From positions 62,001 through 126,000 of the forward strand of contig NZ_JQGJ02000008.1 in NCBI RefSeq assembly GCF_000802155.2: DNA of 64,000 bases, read 5' to 3'. The DNA is from Pseudomonas frederiksbergensis (GTDB taxonomy: Bacteria; Pseudomonadota; Gammaproteobacteria; Pseudomonadales; Pseudomonadaceae). Position 1 is the stretch's first letter. Each line of letters starts with the position of its first letter. The position numbers were made by a program, and so were the translations under genes. Positions 1-8,625 of the stretch are shown here, piece after piece. The notes beneath the pieces are model-generated. The model was not told the origin of the DNA, made no database searches, and saw only the letters and a program-made list of their open reading frames with translations.

Positions 1-43
1 CGGTCCTTGGTAATAATTGGTGGATTGCCACGGATTCAATGAC

Positions 44-589
44 ATGAAAAAACAAGAACAAGAAAACCTGCTCAAGACCTTGAGAACCCGTTTCGAACAG
101 AACCCCAACCGCCATCCGAACATGTCCTGGATCGACGTCCAGACCCGGCTCGAAAACAGCCCCAATGCCCTTAAGTCGCTCCAGGCCATGGAAGCCACCG
201 ACGGCGAACCCGACGTGATCGGCCAGGATCCGAAAAGCGGCGCCGTCACTTTCTGCGATTGCGCCAAGGAGAGCCCGACCGGCCGCCGAAGCCTCTGCTA
301 CGACCGCGCCGCGCTGGATGCGCGCAAGGAGAACAAGCCCAAAGGCAGTGCCATGGAGATGGCCGAGGAAATGGGCATCAGCCTGTTGAGCGAAGAGCAA
401 TACCGAGCCCTGCAGACACTCGGTGAGTTCGATGCCAAGACGTCCAGTTGGTTGGCGACGCCTCCAGAACTTCGCGCGCTCGATGGGGCGATTTTTGGCG
501 ACTACCGTTATGGCCGGGTGTTTATCTACCACAATGGCGTGCAGTCGTATTACGCGGCGCGTGGCTTTCGTGGGGTGCTGCAGGTTTAA
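44..589 (+). CDS. DUF4256 family protein
   Basis: The 181-residue product matches my memory of the DUF4256 family: an N-terminal helix (LLKTLRTRFEQNPNRHPNM), a central acidic segment around SAMEMAEEMGISLLSEEQY, and a C-terminal RVFIYHNGVQSYYAARGFRG segment. The family has no established biochemical function and no signal peptide or membrane segment is visible, so it is probably cytosolic. The ATG at 44 was preferred over the TTG at 17 because homology-like sequence begins at MKKQEQ, although no strong Shine-Dalgarno is seen for either. It stands alone and is followed directly by a REP doublet. Confidence 0.75.
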   Translation: MKKQEQENLLKTLRTRFEQNPNRHPNMSWIDVQTRLENSPNALKSLQAMEATDGEPDVIGQDPKSGAVTFCDCAKESPTGRRSLCYDRAALDARKENKPKGSAMEMAEEMGISLLSEEQYRALQTLGEFDAKTSSWLATPPELRALDGAIFGDYRYGRVFIYHNGVQSYYAARGFRGVLQV

Positions 590-594
590 GACAA

Positions 595-720
595 CCCGTG
601 GCGAGGGAGCTTGCTCCCGCTGGGTTGCGTAGCAGCCCCCCGGCGGTGAGGCTGGAAAATACGGGTGGCAGGTTTTGAGACTGCTGCGTAGTCGAGCGGG
701 AGCAAGCTCCCTCGCCACGG
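595..720. repeat. REP doublet (inverted pair)
   Basis: Two copies of a palindromic unit face each other, at about 595-640 and 680-720. Each carries the core GGCGAGGGAGCTTGCTCCC followed by a GC-rich second stem (TGCGTAGCAGCCCC, or its complement TGCTGCGTAG). This inverted arrangement is the usual intergenic mosaic of Pseudomonas REP elements. It lies between the convergent ends of the DUF4256 gene and the minus-strand gene at 745, so it may act as a transcription or RNA-decay boundary (inference). Confidence 0.85.
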
Positions 721-744
721 AAGTCGCAGGCGCTGCAAGTTTCT

Positions 745-2250
745 TTACTCGAAAGCCAGAACCTCACAACCCTTGGCCTCAAGTATCTGCGCGAATTCCG
801 GCAACCGCGCCACAAAATCCGCCTCGAACGCGAGGTACCGATCCAGCGCCGGCACATAACGAATCTCCGGCTTGATGCGCGGGATATCCTTGGTGGACAG
901 CTTCACCACTTCATTGCTGCGTTGATTCCAGAACCACGCCAGCGTGTGCGTGCCAAAGGTGTTGGCGCGGTAGCTCCACACCCACCAATCACCCTGCCCA
1001 CGGGACACATGAAGCTGCCCATGGAACGTGCGCAGCGTAATCACCTGCTTGGGTTGGGTGACCAGCAGGCGCGTGTCCTGGCGCAGTTCGCTGCCGAAGC
1101 CGTCCAGCATCGCCTTCGATTTGGCGCCGGTGATGAAATCGAAGCGCCACGCCAACAGTACCGTCTCCTGATAACCCGAGTGCTCGATGTTCGGCCGCGC
1201 GCTTTCGCTGAACAGCAAAATCTCGTCACCGCCCAAGTAAGCGGTGGATGCCCGTAGCTTATAAGCCTCGGCGGGTATCGGCTTGGCGGCGATGGCCTGT
1301 TGCGTGTCCTGGTTCCAGATCCAGCAGCGCTTGCCGTTGTGCTGCATGAACAACAATCGGCGACCGCCGACCGACAGGAGGGTCAGCTCATCCGAGTCCT
1401 CGAAAACCACCTCGCTGCTGTCCGCCGTGATCCGCCAGATCCGCGTCAGATGCTTGGGTTCGTAAATGCGCTGGCGCTCGAACATTGCCTCGTCCACGAC
1501 GACGCAGGGCTCTTCGAATGCCTGCCACTCCAGCCCGGCAGGGCCGAAGTCCTCGATGGCGTCGCCCCGGCGAATCTCGTATTTGAATCGATCATCCGCG
1601 CTGTAATCGCCGTGTTTGACTTGGCGTCTCCACAGGCTGCGCTGGGCGTTGGCGTCGATTAGCCGCAGGTCCGCGCCATCCGCCTCATCGGTGCGTTGTT
1701 CGAGCATGTCCTGTTCGGCGGGCGGCCACTGGTTGTAGTCGATCAAAAAGCACAGCCAGCGATCTTCGTCCTGCTCGGTGATTGCAGCCCAACCGTTGCG
1801 GTAGTTGTATTCATGGACGTAAGTGGGGCCGGGATAATCGTGGACTTCCTGCAACCAGTTCAGCTTGCTGCGCTTGGGTTTGGCCGGTTTTTGCTCGATC
1901 ACCGCGGGCTTCGGCGGCTCGATCAACATCGGCGTGAACCTCGGCTCGCCACGTGGGCTTTGCCAATGCCGGGCGAACGCCTCGCGCTGATCGGAGGGAA
2001 AGACCACCGGCCGATAATCATCGCCGCCGGCGTCCAGGTTCCACAAGTCATAACCCTGGCGCGCCAACACCGGCGCCAGCGCGTCGAAGCAGACCTCAGG
2101 CATTTCGTTGGACAGCTCATCCAGCAGCGCCTCGAACCCTGGGCCGGCAAACACACCGACGCCGGGATAGTAATGCCGCAACAGCCCGAGCAAGTCGCTG
2201 CCCGGGGTTTTCCAGTCGATGTGGACCAACGGATCGAATTGCGATTGCAT
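745..2250 (-). CDS. unrecognised 501-residue protein
   Basis: I do not recognise a characterised family. The N-terminal 80 residues (PGVGVFAGPGFEALLDELSN, then LAPVLARQGYDLWNLDAG) look like a small alpha/beta fold. A low-complexity KPAKPKRSKL linker follows near residue 125. The C-terminal 350 residues are rich in short beta strands and aromatic residues (RLLFMQHNGKRCWIWNQDT, GDWWVWSYRANTFGTHTLAW), which suggests repeated beta-sheet blades. No signal peptide or transmembrane helix is seen. The ATG at 2250 is preceded by an AGGAAGA-type Shine-Dalgarno. Codon use matches the surrounding genome. A pseudomonad-specific hypothetical protein is the safest label. Confidence 0.7.
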   Translation of the reverse strand: MQSQFDPLVHIDWKTPGSDLLGLLRHYYPGVGVFAGPGFEALLDELSNEMPEVCFDALAPVLARQGYDLWNLDAGGDDYRPVVFPSDQREAFARHWQSPRGEPRFTPMLIEPPKPAVIEQKPAKPKRSKLNWLQEVHDYPGPTYVHEYNYRNGWAAITEQDEDRWLCFLIDYNQWPPAEQDMLEQRTDEADGADLRLIDANAQRSLWRRQVKHGDYSADDRFKYEIRRGDAIEDFGPAGLEWQAFEEPCVVVDEAMFERQRIYEPKHLTRIWRITADSSEVVFEDSDELTLLSVGGRRLLFMQHNGKRCWIWNQDTQQAIAAKPIPAEAYKLRASTAYLGGDEILLFSESARPNIEHSGYQETVLLAWRFDFITGAKSKAMLDGFGSELRQDTRLLVTQPKQVITLRTFHGQLHVSRGQGDWWVWSYRANTFGTHTLAWFWNQRSNEVVKLSTKDIPRIKPEIRYVPALDRYLAFEADFVARLPEFAQILEAKGCEVLAFE

Positions 2251-2302
2251 TACGGTGGTCTTCCTCGTGTTTTCTCCGCACCGATCTTAGGCAAATCAAT
2301 AA

Positions 2303-2336
2303 CCCGTGGCGAGGGAGCCTGCTCCCTCGCCACGGG
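2303..2336. repeat. REP palindrome (single, perfect)
   Basis: A 34-base perfect inverted repeat: a 16-base arm starting CCCGTGGCGAGGGAGC, two spacer bases (CT), then the exact complement. It is the same GTGGCGAGGGAGC family as the doublet at 595-720 and sits between two minus-strand genes. Confidence 0.85.
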
Positions 2337-2353
2337 GCAAAGCAAAGCCCATC

Positions 2354-2758
2354 TCAGCGCTCCGGAAACTCATCCAGATAACACACCGGCGAGCTCCCCT
2401 CCGCGCGCTTCTCCACCTCATCCTCCAACCACTGCGCCAGAACCACCGCATTGTTCTCGACCGTCGACCTGGCCGCATACACCAGGGTAAGCGTCCCGCC
2501 CCGCGCCACGTCCACCAACTTCCACCAATGCTCCGGTCGCGCCGCCAGCTCACGCCGATAGGCTGCGCTGAACTCGGCGAACGAAACCGCCCCCGCCTTG
2601 AACGTCTTGCGCAGTTCATGGGAAGGCGCCACCTGCGGCAGCCACTCGGCTATCGCCAAGGCATCCTTGGGACGATTACGCGGCCACAGCCGGTCGACCA
2701 GCACCCGCACGCCATCCTCGGCGTTGGCTTTTTCATAGGCGCGTTTGCATTGGATCAT
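2354..2758 (-). CDS. DUF488 family protein
   Basis: The product (134 residues from the ATG at 2758) begins MIQCKRAYEKANAEDGVRVL and continues VDRLWPRNRPKDALAIAEWLP, the conserved DUF488 core with its D-R-L-W-P-R motif. The middle (FSAAYRRELAARPEHWWKL) and the segment TLVYAARSTVENNAVVLAQW are also typical of the family. The function is not established. The reading frame runs further upstream to 2848, but family similarity starts at 2758, so the shorter form was chosen. It is cytosolic by appearance and lies alone between a REP element and the divergently transcribed adhesin gene. Confidence 0.85.
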   Translation of the reverse strand: MIQCKRAYEKANAEDGVRVLVDRLWPRNRPKDALAIAEWLPQVAPSHELRKTFKAGAVSFAEFSAAYRRELAARPEHWWKLVDVARGGTLTLVYAARSTVENNAVVLAQWLEDEVEKRAEGSSPVCYLDEFPER

Positions 2759-3042
2759 CACGGCCGGCCTGTGGAAATTCGACCGACTCAGCATAGATCG
2801 CCCAAGACGAGGCGACCAACACCCCATCCTTCGTAAAAAAATCTTCATCCCATCCCCTCAATCAAAAGCCCTGGGCGCTCCAGCAAAGGAGCGGCGCCCG
2901 CGCGGCAGACATGATGGCGCGGAGCACTGTGGGATGTTGCGAGCCGCAATCCGCCCGGATGCGTTTTTCCATTTGATTTGTCGACAGCGAACCGCCTGGT
3001 CGTCATGGCGCGACCCGCCGTATTAAGGATGAGTGAACAGAA
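2759..3042. promoter_or_regulatory. divergent intergenic region upstream of adhesin
   Basis: About 285 bases separate the DUF488 gene from tpsA and should carry promoters in both directions, but no convincing -35/-10 pair could be fixed by eye. An AAGGA at 3025-3029 lies 13 bases from the adhesin ATG. A five-codon reading frame (ATG at 3029, TGA at 3044-3046) overlaps the adhesin start codon. Confidence 0.4.
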
Positions 3043-6000
3043 ATGAATAGAGCTTACCGAGTCGTCTGGAATGCCGTGATGGGCGCGTGGCAGGTGGCAT
3101 CCGAGTTGGTCAAGAGCCATGGCAAGGATAAAAGCCGTACCACGCTCAGCCTCGTCATTGGCGTGGGCGGCGGTGTCTTCGCCTCGGTTGCTGCGGCGGG
3201 GCCGTTGCCGTCCGGCGGCAACATCGTGGCGGGTAGCGGCAGCATCCAGCAGAGTGGCGCGGGCATGGCCATTCATCAGGGCAGCGACAAGCTCGCGATT
3301 GACTGGCAGAGCTTTTCCATCGGCAAGGGCAACACCGTCGAGTTCGTCCAGCCTGGCGCGAAATCCGTCGCCTTGAATCGCGTATTAGGCTCGGACGTGT
3401 CGGTGATCCAGGGCGCGCTGAAAGCCAACGGCCAGGTCTTCCTGGTCAACCCCAACGGCGTGCTGTTCACGCCCGGCGCGCAGGTTGATGTCGGGGGGCT
3501 GGTGGCCTCTACGCTCAACTTGTCCACGGAAGACTTTCTTGCCGGCAACTACCGTTTCAGCGGCGACAGCGCCGCATCGGTGGTCAACCAGGGCAACATC
3601 AATGCCGCGCAAGGCGGCACCATTGCCCTGATCGCGGCAAAAATCGTCAACGAAGGCACCATCACCGCGCACAAGGGCAATGTGCTGCTGGGCGCCGGCC
3701 GTGTCGTGACGCTCGACCTGGGCGGGCCGGTGCAGTTGGAAGTCAAGGAAGGCGCGTTGCAAGCGCTGATCGAAAACGGCGGTGCCATTCGTGCCGATGC
3801 CGGCAAGATCCTGCTGACCGCTCGTGCGGCGGAAACCCTGGCCAGTACGGTCATCAACAACACCGGCTTGATCGAAGCCCGTTCGCTGGATATCGGTGAG
3901 AACGGTCTGGTCACGTTGATGGGCGACCAGGGCGATGTGCACGTCGCCGGACGCATCGACGTGTCTTCCGACACCGCCAAGGGCGGCAAGATCGTCGTGA
4001 CCGGCGAGCGCGTGGCCATCAAGGGCGGCGCTGAGCTCAACGCCACCGGCGCCAAGGGTGGCGGCGAGATTTATGTGGGCGGTAGCTGGCAAGGCAAGGA
4101 TGCCTCGATCAAGCAGGCCAGCCAGACCACCATCGCCGCCGGTGCCGTGCTCGATGCATCGGCGACCGATAACGGCAAGGGCGGCACCGTGGTGGCCTGG
4201 TCCGATGTCAAGAAACCGGGCAGCGTGACGCGCGTGGACGGCACCCTGAAAGCCACCGGCGGCGCCAAGGGCGGCGACGGCGGCAAGGTCGAGACCAGCG
4301 GCGCGAAGCTCGCGGTGAGCAAAGCCGCCGATGCCTCGGCAAAAAACGGCAAGGGCGGCTTGTGGTTGCTCGATCCGGACAGCGTCACGGTGGCGGCGGG
4401 TGACGGCGGGTTGACCGGTGGCACCAACGGGACAGACGCCACGGTCGGCTTCAACGCGATCAACACGGCCCTGGCCGGCGGCACCGATGTCGCGATCAAG
4501 GCCGACAACACCATCCACTGGAACGGCGACTACACCCCGACGAGCATCAGTGGCGAGCGGACGCTGACCTTGCAGTCCGGGCACAACGACGTCGGAACCG
4601 GTCGCTACGTCTTTGGCAATATTTTCCTCAACGGTGACATCGACGCCAGTGGCGCGGGCAACGGCAACAGCCTGGCGTTGATCTTCAACGGCAAGATGGC
4701 GCTCAACACCGACGTCAGCCTGAAGAGCAACGGCGGCAACATCGTGTTTGCCGGCGTGGTGGATTCCGATGCAGTAGCCAACAACCGCCAACTGCGTGTC
4801 GACGCCGGTTCGGGCTCGATCATCTTCAGTGACATGGTTGGCGGCAACAGCGCGCTGGGCGCCCTGTACGCGAGCACCACTGGCGCTGGCAAAACCTTTA
4901 TCAACGGTGCAAAAGTCTTCACCAGCGGCGTGCAGGTCTACAACGGTGCCGTTGAGATGGGCACCTCGCAGTTCCTGAACGCCGACTTCGAAAACGGCCT
5001 GGTCGGGTGGAAGACCTCCATCGACCAGTTCTTCACCGGCGTCACCGTGGTCGATGGCGTGGTGTCGCCTGATGATCCGACGTTGCCGACAACCTCGCCC
5101 ACAGGCGGCGGTACACCGAGCGTTTCGCCTGGTGACCAGGGCGACATGGACTACAAGCCCCTCACTCCGGTCGCCGCGGCTGGCCAGGGCAAGGACGGCG
5201 GCGCTGCGCTGCTGCTGGGTACCGAGAACGATTCCAACTGCAATAACGCCCCCGCCGGCTGCATCATGCGTGGTCCTTCGGTAGTCAGCGAAGGCACGGT
5301 TTCCCTGGCGGCAGGGGAGGCGGTCAGTTTCGATTACAAACCGGTTGCCGGCGGCGATACCTACGATGTGTTCGGCTATCTGCTGAACGTCAACACCGGC
5401 GAGTACCAGATCATCCTGAACGAAACGGGGACCGGTATCGGCACGGTGGATTGGAAAAGCCATACGGCCACGGCTGACAAGGCCGGCACGTACAAATTCG
5501 TGTTCGTCTCGGGGAGTTTCGACGAGACCGCGGGCAAGCGGGTCGGCGGTTCGTTGTACGTCGATAACATCAAGACCAACACCTCGGGCAGCAAGGGCCT
5601 GCAAGGCAGTTCCATCACCTTCAACGGCAGCCTCAACAGCACCGACAACAACCTGGCCATCAAGGCCGATGACATCAATTTCAACGGCGGCGTCGGCAGC
5701 GTGACCGGCAACGGCTCGATTGCCCTTGAAACCAACACCCCGAGCAAAAACATTGCCGTGGGCGGCAGCACCGGCGATGCCCCCGGTTCGTTGGAACTGA
5801 CTGGCACCGACATCAGCGCCCTGGGCGACGGGTTCACCTCCGTGAAGATCGGTGGCGCGGACATGACCGGCGACATCAGCATCATCGAAGCGACCCGCAT
5901 CAACGACAACCTTATCCTCGATGCCGGTACCGGCAATATCCACATCAATGACCAGTTGACCGTGGCGGACGCACCCGGCACCGGCGACGATGACGGCAAG

Positions 6001-8535
6001 CCGGCCCCGGTCCTGGCGTTGCAAAGCAAGGGCGGCAAGATCGACCAGACCGCTGGCGGCGCCATTGTCGCCGATGGCCTGGTGCTGCTGGGCGACGGCG
6101 CGACTCATGACCTGGACAACGCCGCCAACGACGTCAACACCATCGCCAGCGACACCGGCACGGTCAGCTTTGCCGACGTCGATGACCTGACTGTCGGCGT
6201 GGTGACCATTCCCGACAGCCAGACCCCGGCCAACCCGCAAGGCGTGCCTGTAGCCGGCATGACCCAGACCGGTGACCTGAACCTTGTCGCCGATACGCTC
6301 ACGGTCGGCCAGGCGTTGCTCACCCAAGGCAATACCAGCCTGAGCGCCGATGAAATCGACCTCGCCGCGAATGTTGCCGGTGGCGGCAGTCTCACCCTGC
6401 AGCAGAAGACCCCAGGCCTGGATATCCATGTGGGGGGCAGCGACGACCCGGAGGTGACCGGGCCTAACGATCCGTTGGTACTGTCTGACGCTGACCTGGC
6501 GAATATCCAGGATGGCTTCGACAAGGTCATCATCGGCAACGACAAGACCCGCAACATCACCGTCGACGATGAAGGCGCGACGCTCAAGGACGATCTGGCC
6601 TTGGTCGCCAACGGCGTGCTCAACTTGCTGGGCGACCTGACCCTCAAGGATCCCGAAGGCACCGACGAAGACGGCACGACCGGCAAGGGCCTGACCCTCA
6701 GCGTCGACGCGGGCAAAGGTGCGACCCAGGCAACGGGCGCGACCATTACCGCAGACGAGTTGGCCCTGCGCGGCGAAGGCGATTTCGACCTGGGCAAGGG
6801 GCATGACGTGAGCGTCATCGCCGCTGATGTAGGCAGCCTGAAATTCGCCGGCAACAACCTGACGGTCGGCGTCGTGGACGGTACCGTGGGCATTACCTCC
6901 GACGAAGCGGTCACCCTGAAAACCGACCACGACCTGACGCTGGTAAAAGGCATCACCATCGAAAATGGCCCACGGGATGACGTCGGCCAGGGGCAAACCC
7001 GCGCCGACGACATCATCACCCTGGAGGTGGCGGGTAAAACCACCCAGGCTGGCGACGCCGGGGCCAAGCTCGATGCGAGCGGCCTGGTGCTGCTGGGCGG
7101 CAACTATGCGCTGGGCAACACCGGCAACGTCATTGGTGATATCGCCAGCGACGCGGGCAAGGTCCAGTTCAACAACAGCGGGGACCTCAAGGTTGGTTCG
7201 CTGACCGCGACCCATGTTGACGGCACGCAGACCACCATCACCGGCGTGAAAAACACCGGCGACGTGAGCATCGGCACCCAAGGCAACCTGGCAATCAACG
7301 AAGCGCTGGCCACCAGTGGCAACGTGTTCCTGAATGTCGATGGCAAGACCACCCAGAACGCAAAGGGCAACATCACCGCCGATGGCCTGGCGCTCAAGGG
7401 CGGCAATTTTGACCTGCGCAACGCCAGCAACTGGGTCGGCGACATCGCCAGCCGGGCGAATGACGTCAGCTTCGTCAATCGCAGCGACGTCACCGTCGGC
7501 AGGCTGACCGAGACGGCACTGGACGGCACCCAGCTGGATCAGATCGTCGGCATCGGCAACACCGGCAAAGTCCAGGTGGTGACGACCACCGGAAACATCA
7601 CCCTGGCCGAAAACGTCAGCACCACCAGCGGCGCTTCCGATGCAGTCGTGCTCAACGCCGGTCAATCCGCTTCGGCGGGCGTGGCCACGGGCGGTGACGT
7701 GAAAGCCAATGCGGGCGTGACGGTGTCCACCGGCGCGGGTGGTCGTGCGGTGATCTACACCGGCAGCCTTGCCGGCAGCACCGGCGTGGTGAATGTGGTG
7801 GGTAGCGGCAGCGGCAACTTCCGCTACAACAGCGACGAGCAGCAGAGCAATTTTGGTCGGGCGCTGGGCAACGGCGTTCATGCCGTGTATCGCGAGCAAC
7901 CTACGCTGGTGGTATCCACCAACGGTGCGACCACCCAGACCAAGCCGTTCGACGGCCAGACCACGTTCAATGGCGGCGGTGTAGCCGGTTTCGACGCCAA
8001 CGGCCTGTGGAACGGCGACACCAAGCAGATGCTCGGCCGGCCGGTGTATTCGATCGGGAGTCCGGAGGTGGGCACGCACCAGATCAACATCGGTGGGCTG
8101 GCCGACCTCGGTTACCTGATCGTCAGCGACCCAGCCAACGCCAACGTCACCGTGACGCAGTCGTTCGACATTGAAGCCATCCAGCAAAGCGTCGCCGATG
8201 CCACACGGGTCGGAGCGCAAGTGACTTCGCCCCACGCTCCGGAGCTCAATCCAGCCCAGCCGAAACCGACTGACTGGTCCGGCGTCGGGGTCGAGGACGG
8301 CGGCTTGTTGCTGGTGGACCAGGGCGGCACGCGTGCCAACGGCCCAGGCAATGGCGACGGCGATGCGGCTGCCCAGGCCCAGGACGCCGACAGCGATCGG
8401 GAACTGGCCGGTAACGTCTGCGCCGATGGCGGCGTATCGGGTGGAGGCGCCTGTGCGGCCTACCCGCCGCAGACCGTGTTCGTCGTGCGCGGCGGCGTGC
8501 GCTTGCCAGGTCCAGGTCTGGCCATGCGTCCCTGA
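3043..8535 (+). CDS. TpsA two-partner secretion adhesin, HMW/FHA type
   Basis: This 1,830-residue protein is a large secreted adhesin of the two-partner (type Vb) pathway. It starts with an extended signal peptide (MNRAYRVVWNAVMGAWQVASE, then LSLVIGVGGG, cleavage near AAAG at about residue 50). The TPS secretion domain follows, with the NPNGVLF motif at residues 136-142. The body is Gly/Asp/Asn-rich beta-helix repeats (GGNI, LALKGG, DIAS units). A segment at about residues 643-845 (ADFENGLVGWKTS to YVDNIKT) looks like an inserted jelly-roll domain with a CNNAPAGC pair. Near the C-terminus is a YDG-like region (KPFDGQTTFNGGGVAGFD) and then CADGGVSGGGAC, resembling the disulphide anchor of HMW1-type adhesins. 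The tpsB partner follows after 90 bases. Host target unknown. Confidence 0.92.
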   Translation: MNRAYRVVWNAVMGAWQVASELVKSHGKDKSRTTLSLVIGVGGGVFASVAAAGPLPSGGNIVAGSGSIQQSGAGMAIHQGSDKLAIDWQSFSIGKGNTVEFVQPGAKSVALNRVLGSDVSVIQGALKANGQVFLVNPNGVLFTPGAQVDVGGLVASTLNLSTEDFLAGNYRFSGDSAASVVNQGNINAAQGGTIALIAAKIVNEGTITAHKGNVLLGAGRVVTLDLGGPVQLEVKEGALQALIENGGAIRADAGKILLTARAAETLASTVINNTGLIEARSLDIGENGLVTLMGDQGDVHVAGRIDVSSDTAKGGKIVVTGERVAIKGGAELNATGAKGGGEIYVGGSWQGKDASIKQASQTTIAAGAVLDASATDNGKGGTVVAWSDVKKPGSVTRVDGTLKATGGAKGGDGGKVETSGAKLAVSKAADASAKNGKGGLWLLDPDSVTVAAGDGGLTGGTNGTDATVGFNAINTALAGGTDVAIKADNTIHWNGDYTPTSISGERTLTLQSGHNDVGTGRYVFGNIFLNGDIDASGAGNGNSLALIFNGKMALNTDVSLKSNGGNIVFAGVVDSDAVANNRQLRVDAGSGSIIFSDMVGGNSALGALYASTTGAGKTFINGAKVFTSGVQVYNGAVEMGTSQFLNADFENGLVGWKTSIDQFFTGVTVVDGVVSPDDPTLPTTSPTGGGTPSVSPGDQGDMDYKPLTPVAAAGQGKDGGAALLLGTENDSNCNNAPAGCIMRGPSVVSEGTVSLAAGEAVSFDYKPVAGGDTYDVFGYLLNVNTGEYQIILNETGTGIGTVDWKSHTATADKAGTYKFVFVSGSFDETAGKRVGGSLYVDNIKTNTSGSKGLQGSSITFNGSLNSTDNNLAIKADDINFNGGVGSVTGNGSIALETNTPSKNIAVGGSTGDAPGSLELTGTDISALGDGFTSVKIGGADMTGDISIIEATRINDNLILDAGTGNIHINDQLTVADAPGTGDDDGKPAPVLALQSKGGKIDQTAGGAIVADGLVLLGDGATHDLDNAANDVNTIASDTGTVSFADVDDLTVGVVTIPDSQTPANPQGVPVAGMTQTGDLNLVADTLTVGQALLTQGNTSLSADEIDLAANVAGGGSLTLQQKTPGLDIHVGGSDDPEVTGPNDPLVLSDADLANIQDGFDKVIIGNDKTRNITVDDEGATLKDDLALVANGVLNLLGDLTLKDPEGTDEDGTTGKGLTLSVDAGKGATQATGATITADELALRGEGDFDLGKGHDVSVIAADVGSLKFAGNNLTVGVVDGTVGITSDEAVTLKTDHDLTLVKGITIENGPRDDVGQGQTRADDIITLEVAGKTTQAGDAGAKLDASGLVLLGGNYALGNTGNVIGDIASDAGKVQFNNSGDLKVGSLTATHVDGTQTTITGVKNTGDVSIGTQGNLAINEALATSGNVFLNVDGKTTQNAKGNITADGLALKGGNFDLRNASNWVGDIASRANDVSFVNRSDVTVGRLTETALDGTQLDQIVGIGNTGKVQVVTTTGNITLAENVSTTSGASDAVVLNAGQSASAGVATGGDVKANAGVTVSTGAGGRAVIYTGSLAGSTGVVNVVGSGSGNFRYNSDEQQSNFGRALGNGVHAVYREQPTLVVSTNGATTQTKPFDGQTTFNGGGVAGFDANGLWNGDTKQMLGRPVYSIGSPEVGTHQINIGGLADLGYLIVSDPANANVTVTQSFDIEAIQQSVADATRVGAQVTSPHAPELNPAQPKPTDWSGVGVEDGGLLLVDQGGTRANGPGNGDGDAAAQAQDADSDRELAGNVCADGGVSGGGACAAYPPQTVFVVRGGVRLPGPGLAMRP

Positions 8536-8556
8536 TCCCCACTTTTCCCTTTGAAC

Positions 8557-8595
8557 GAGCCCCTTGGCCGCGTCCCCGGACGCGGTCACGGGCTC
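8557..8595 (+). terminator. hairpin between tpsA and tpsB
   Basis: Outer arms GAGCCC and GGGCTC enclose an inner stem CCGCGTCC/GGACGCGG. There is no T-tract, so it is more likely an attenuating or RNA-stabilising structure than a full intrinsic terminator. It would lower tpsB relative to tpsA, or protect the tpsA message 3' end (inference). Confidence 0.45.
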
Positions 8596-8625
8596 AGGCA
8601 ACCCGCATTCTTCGAGACATATTCA

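Noticed and set aside
2759..3042. Riboswitch upstream of tpsA
   Set aside because: No aptamer-like conserved structure could be recognised in this gap.
3385..8601. Very long minus-strand open frame across tpsA
   Set aside because: It is a shadow of the adhesin's repetitive GC-rich codons, with no recognisable domain or ribosome-binding site.
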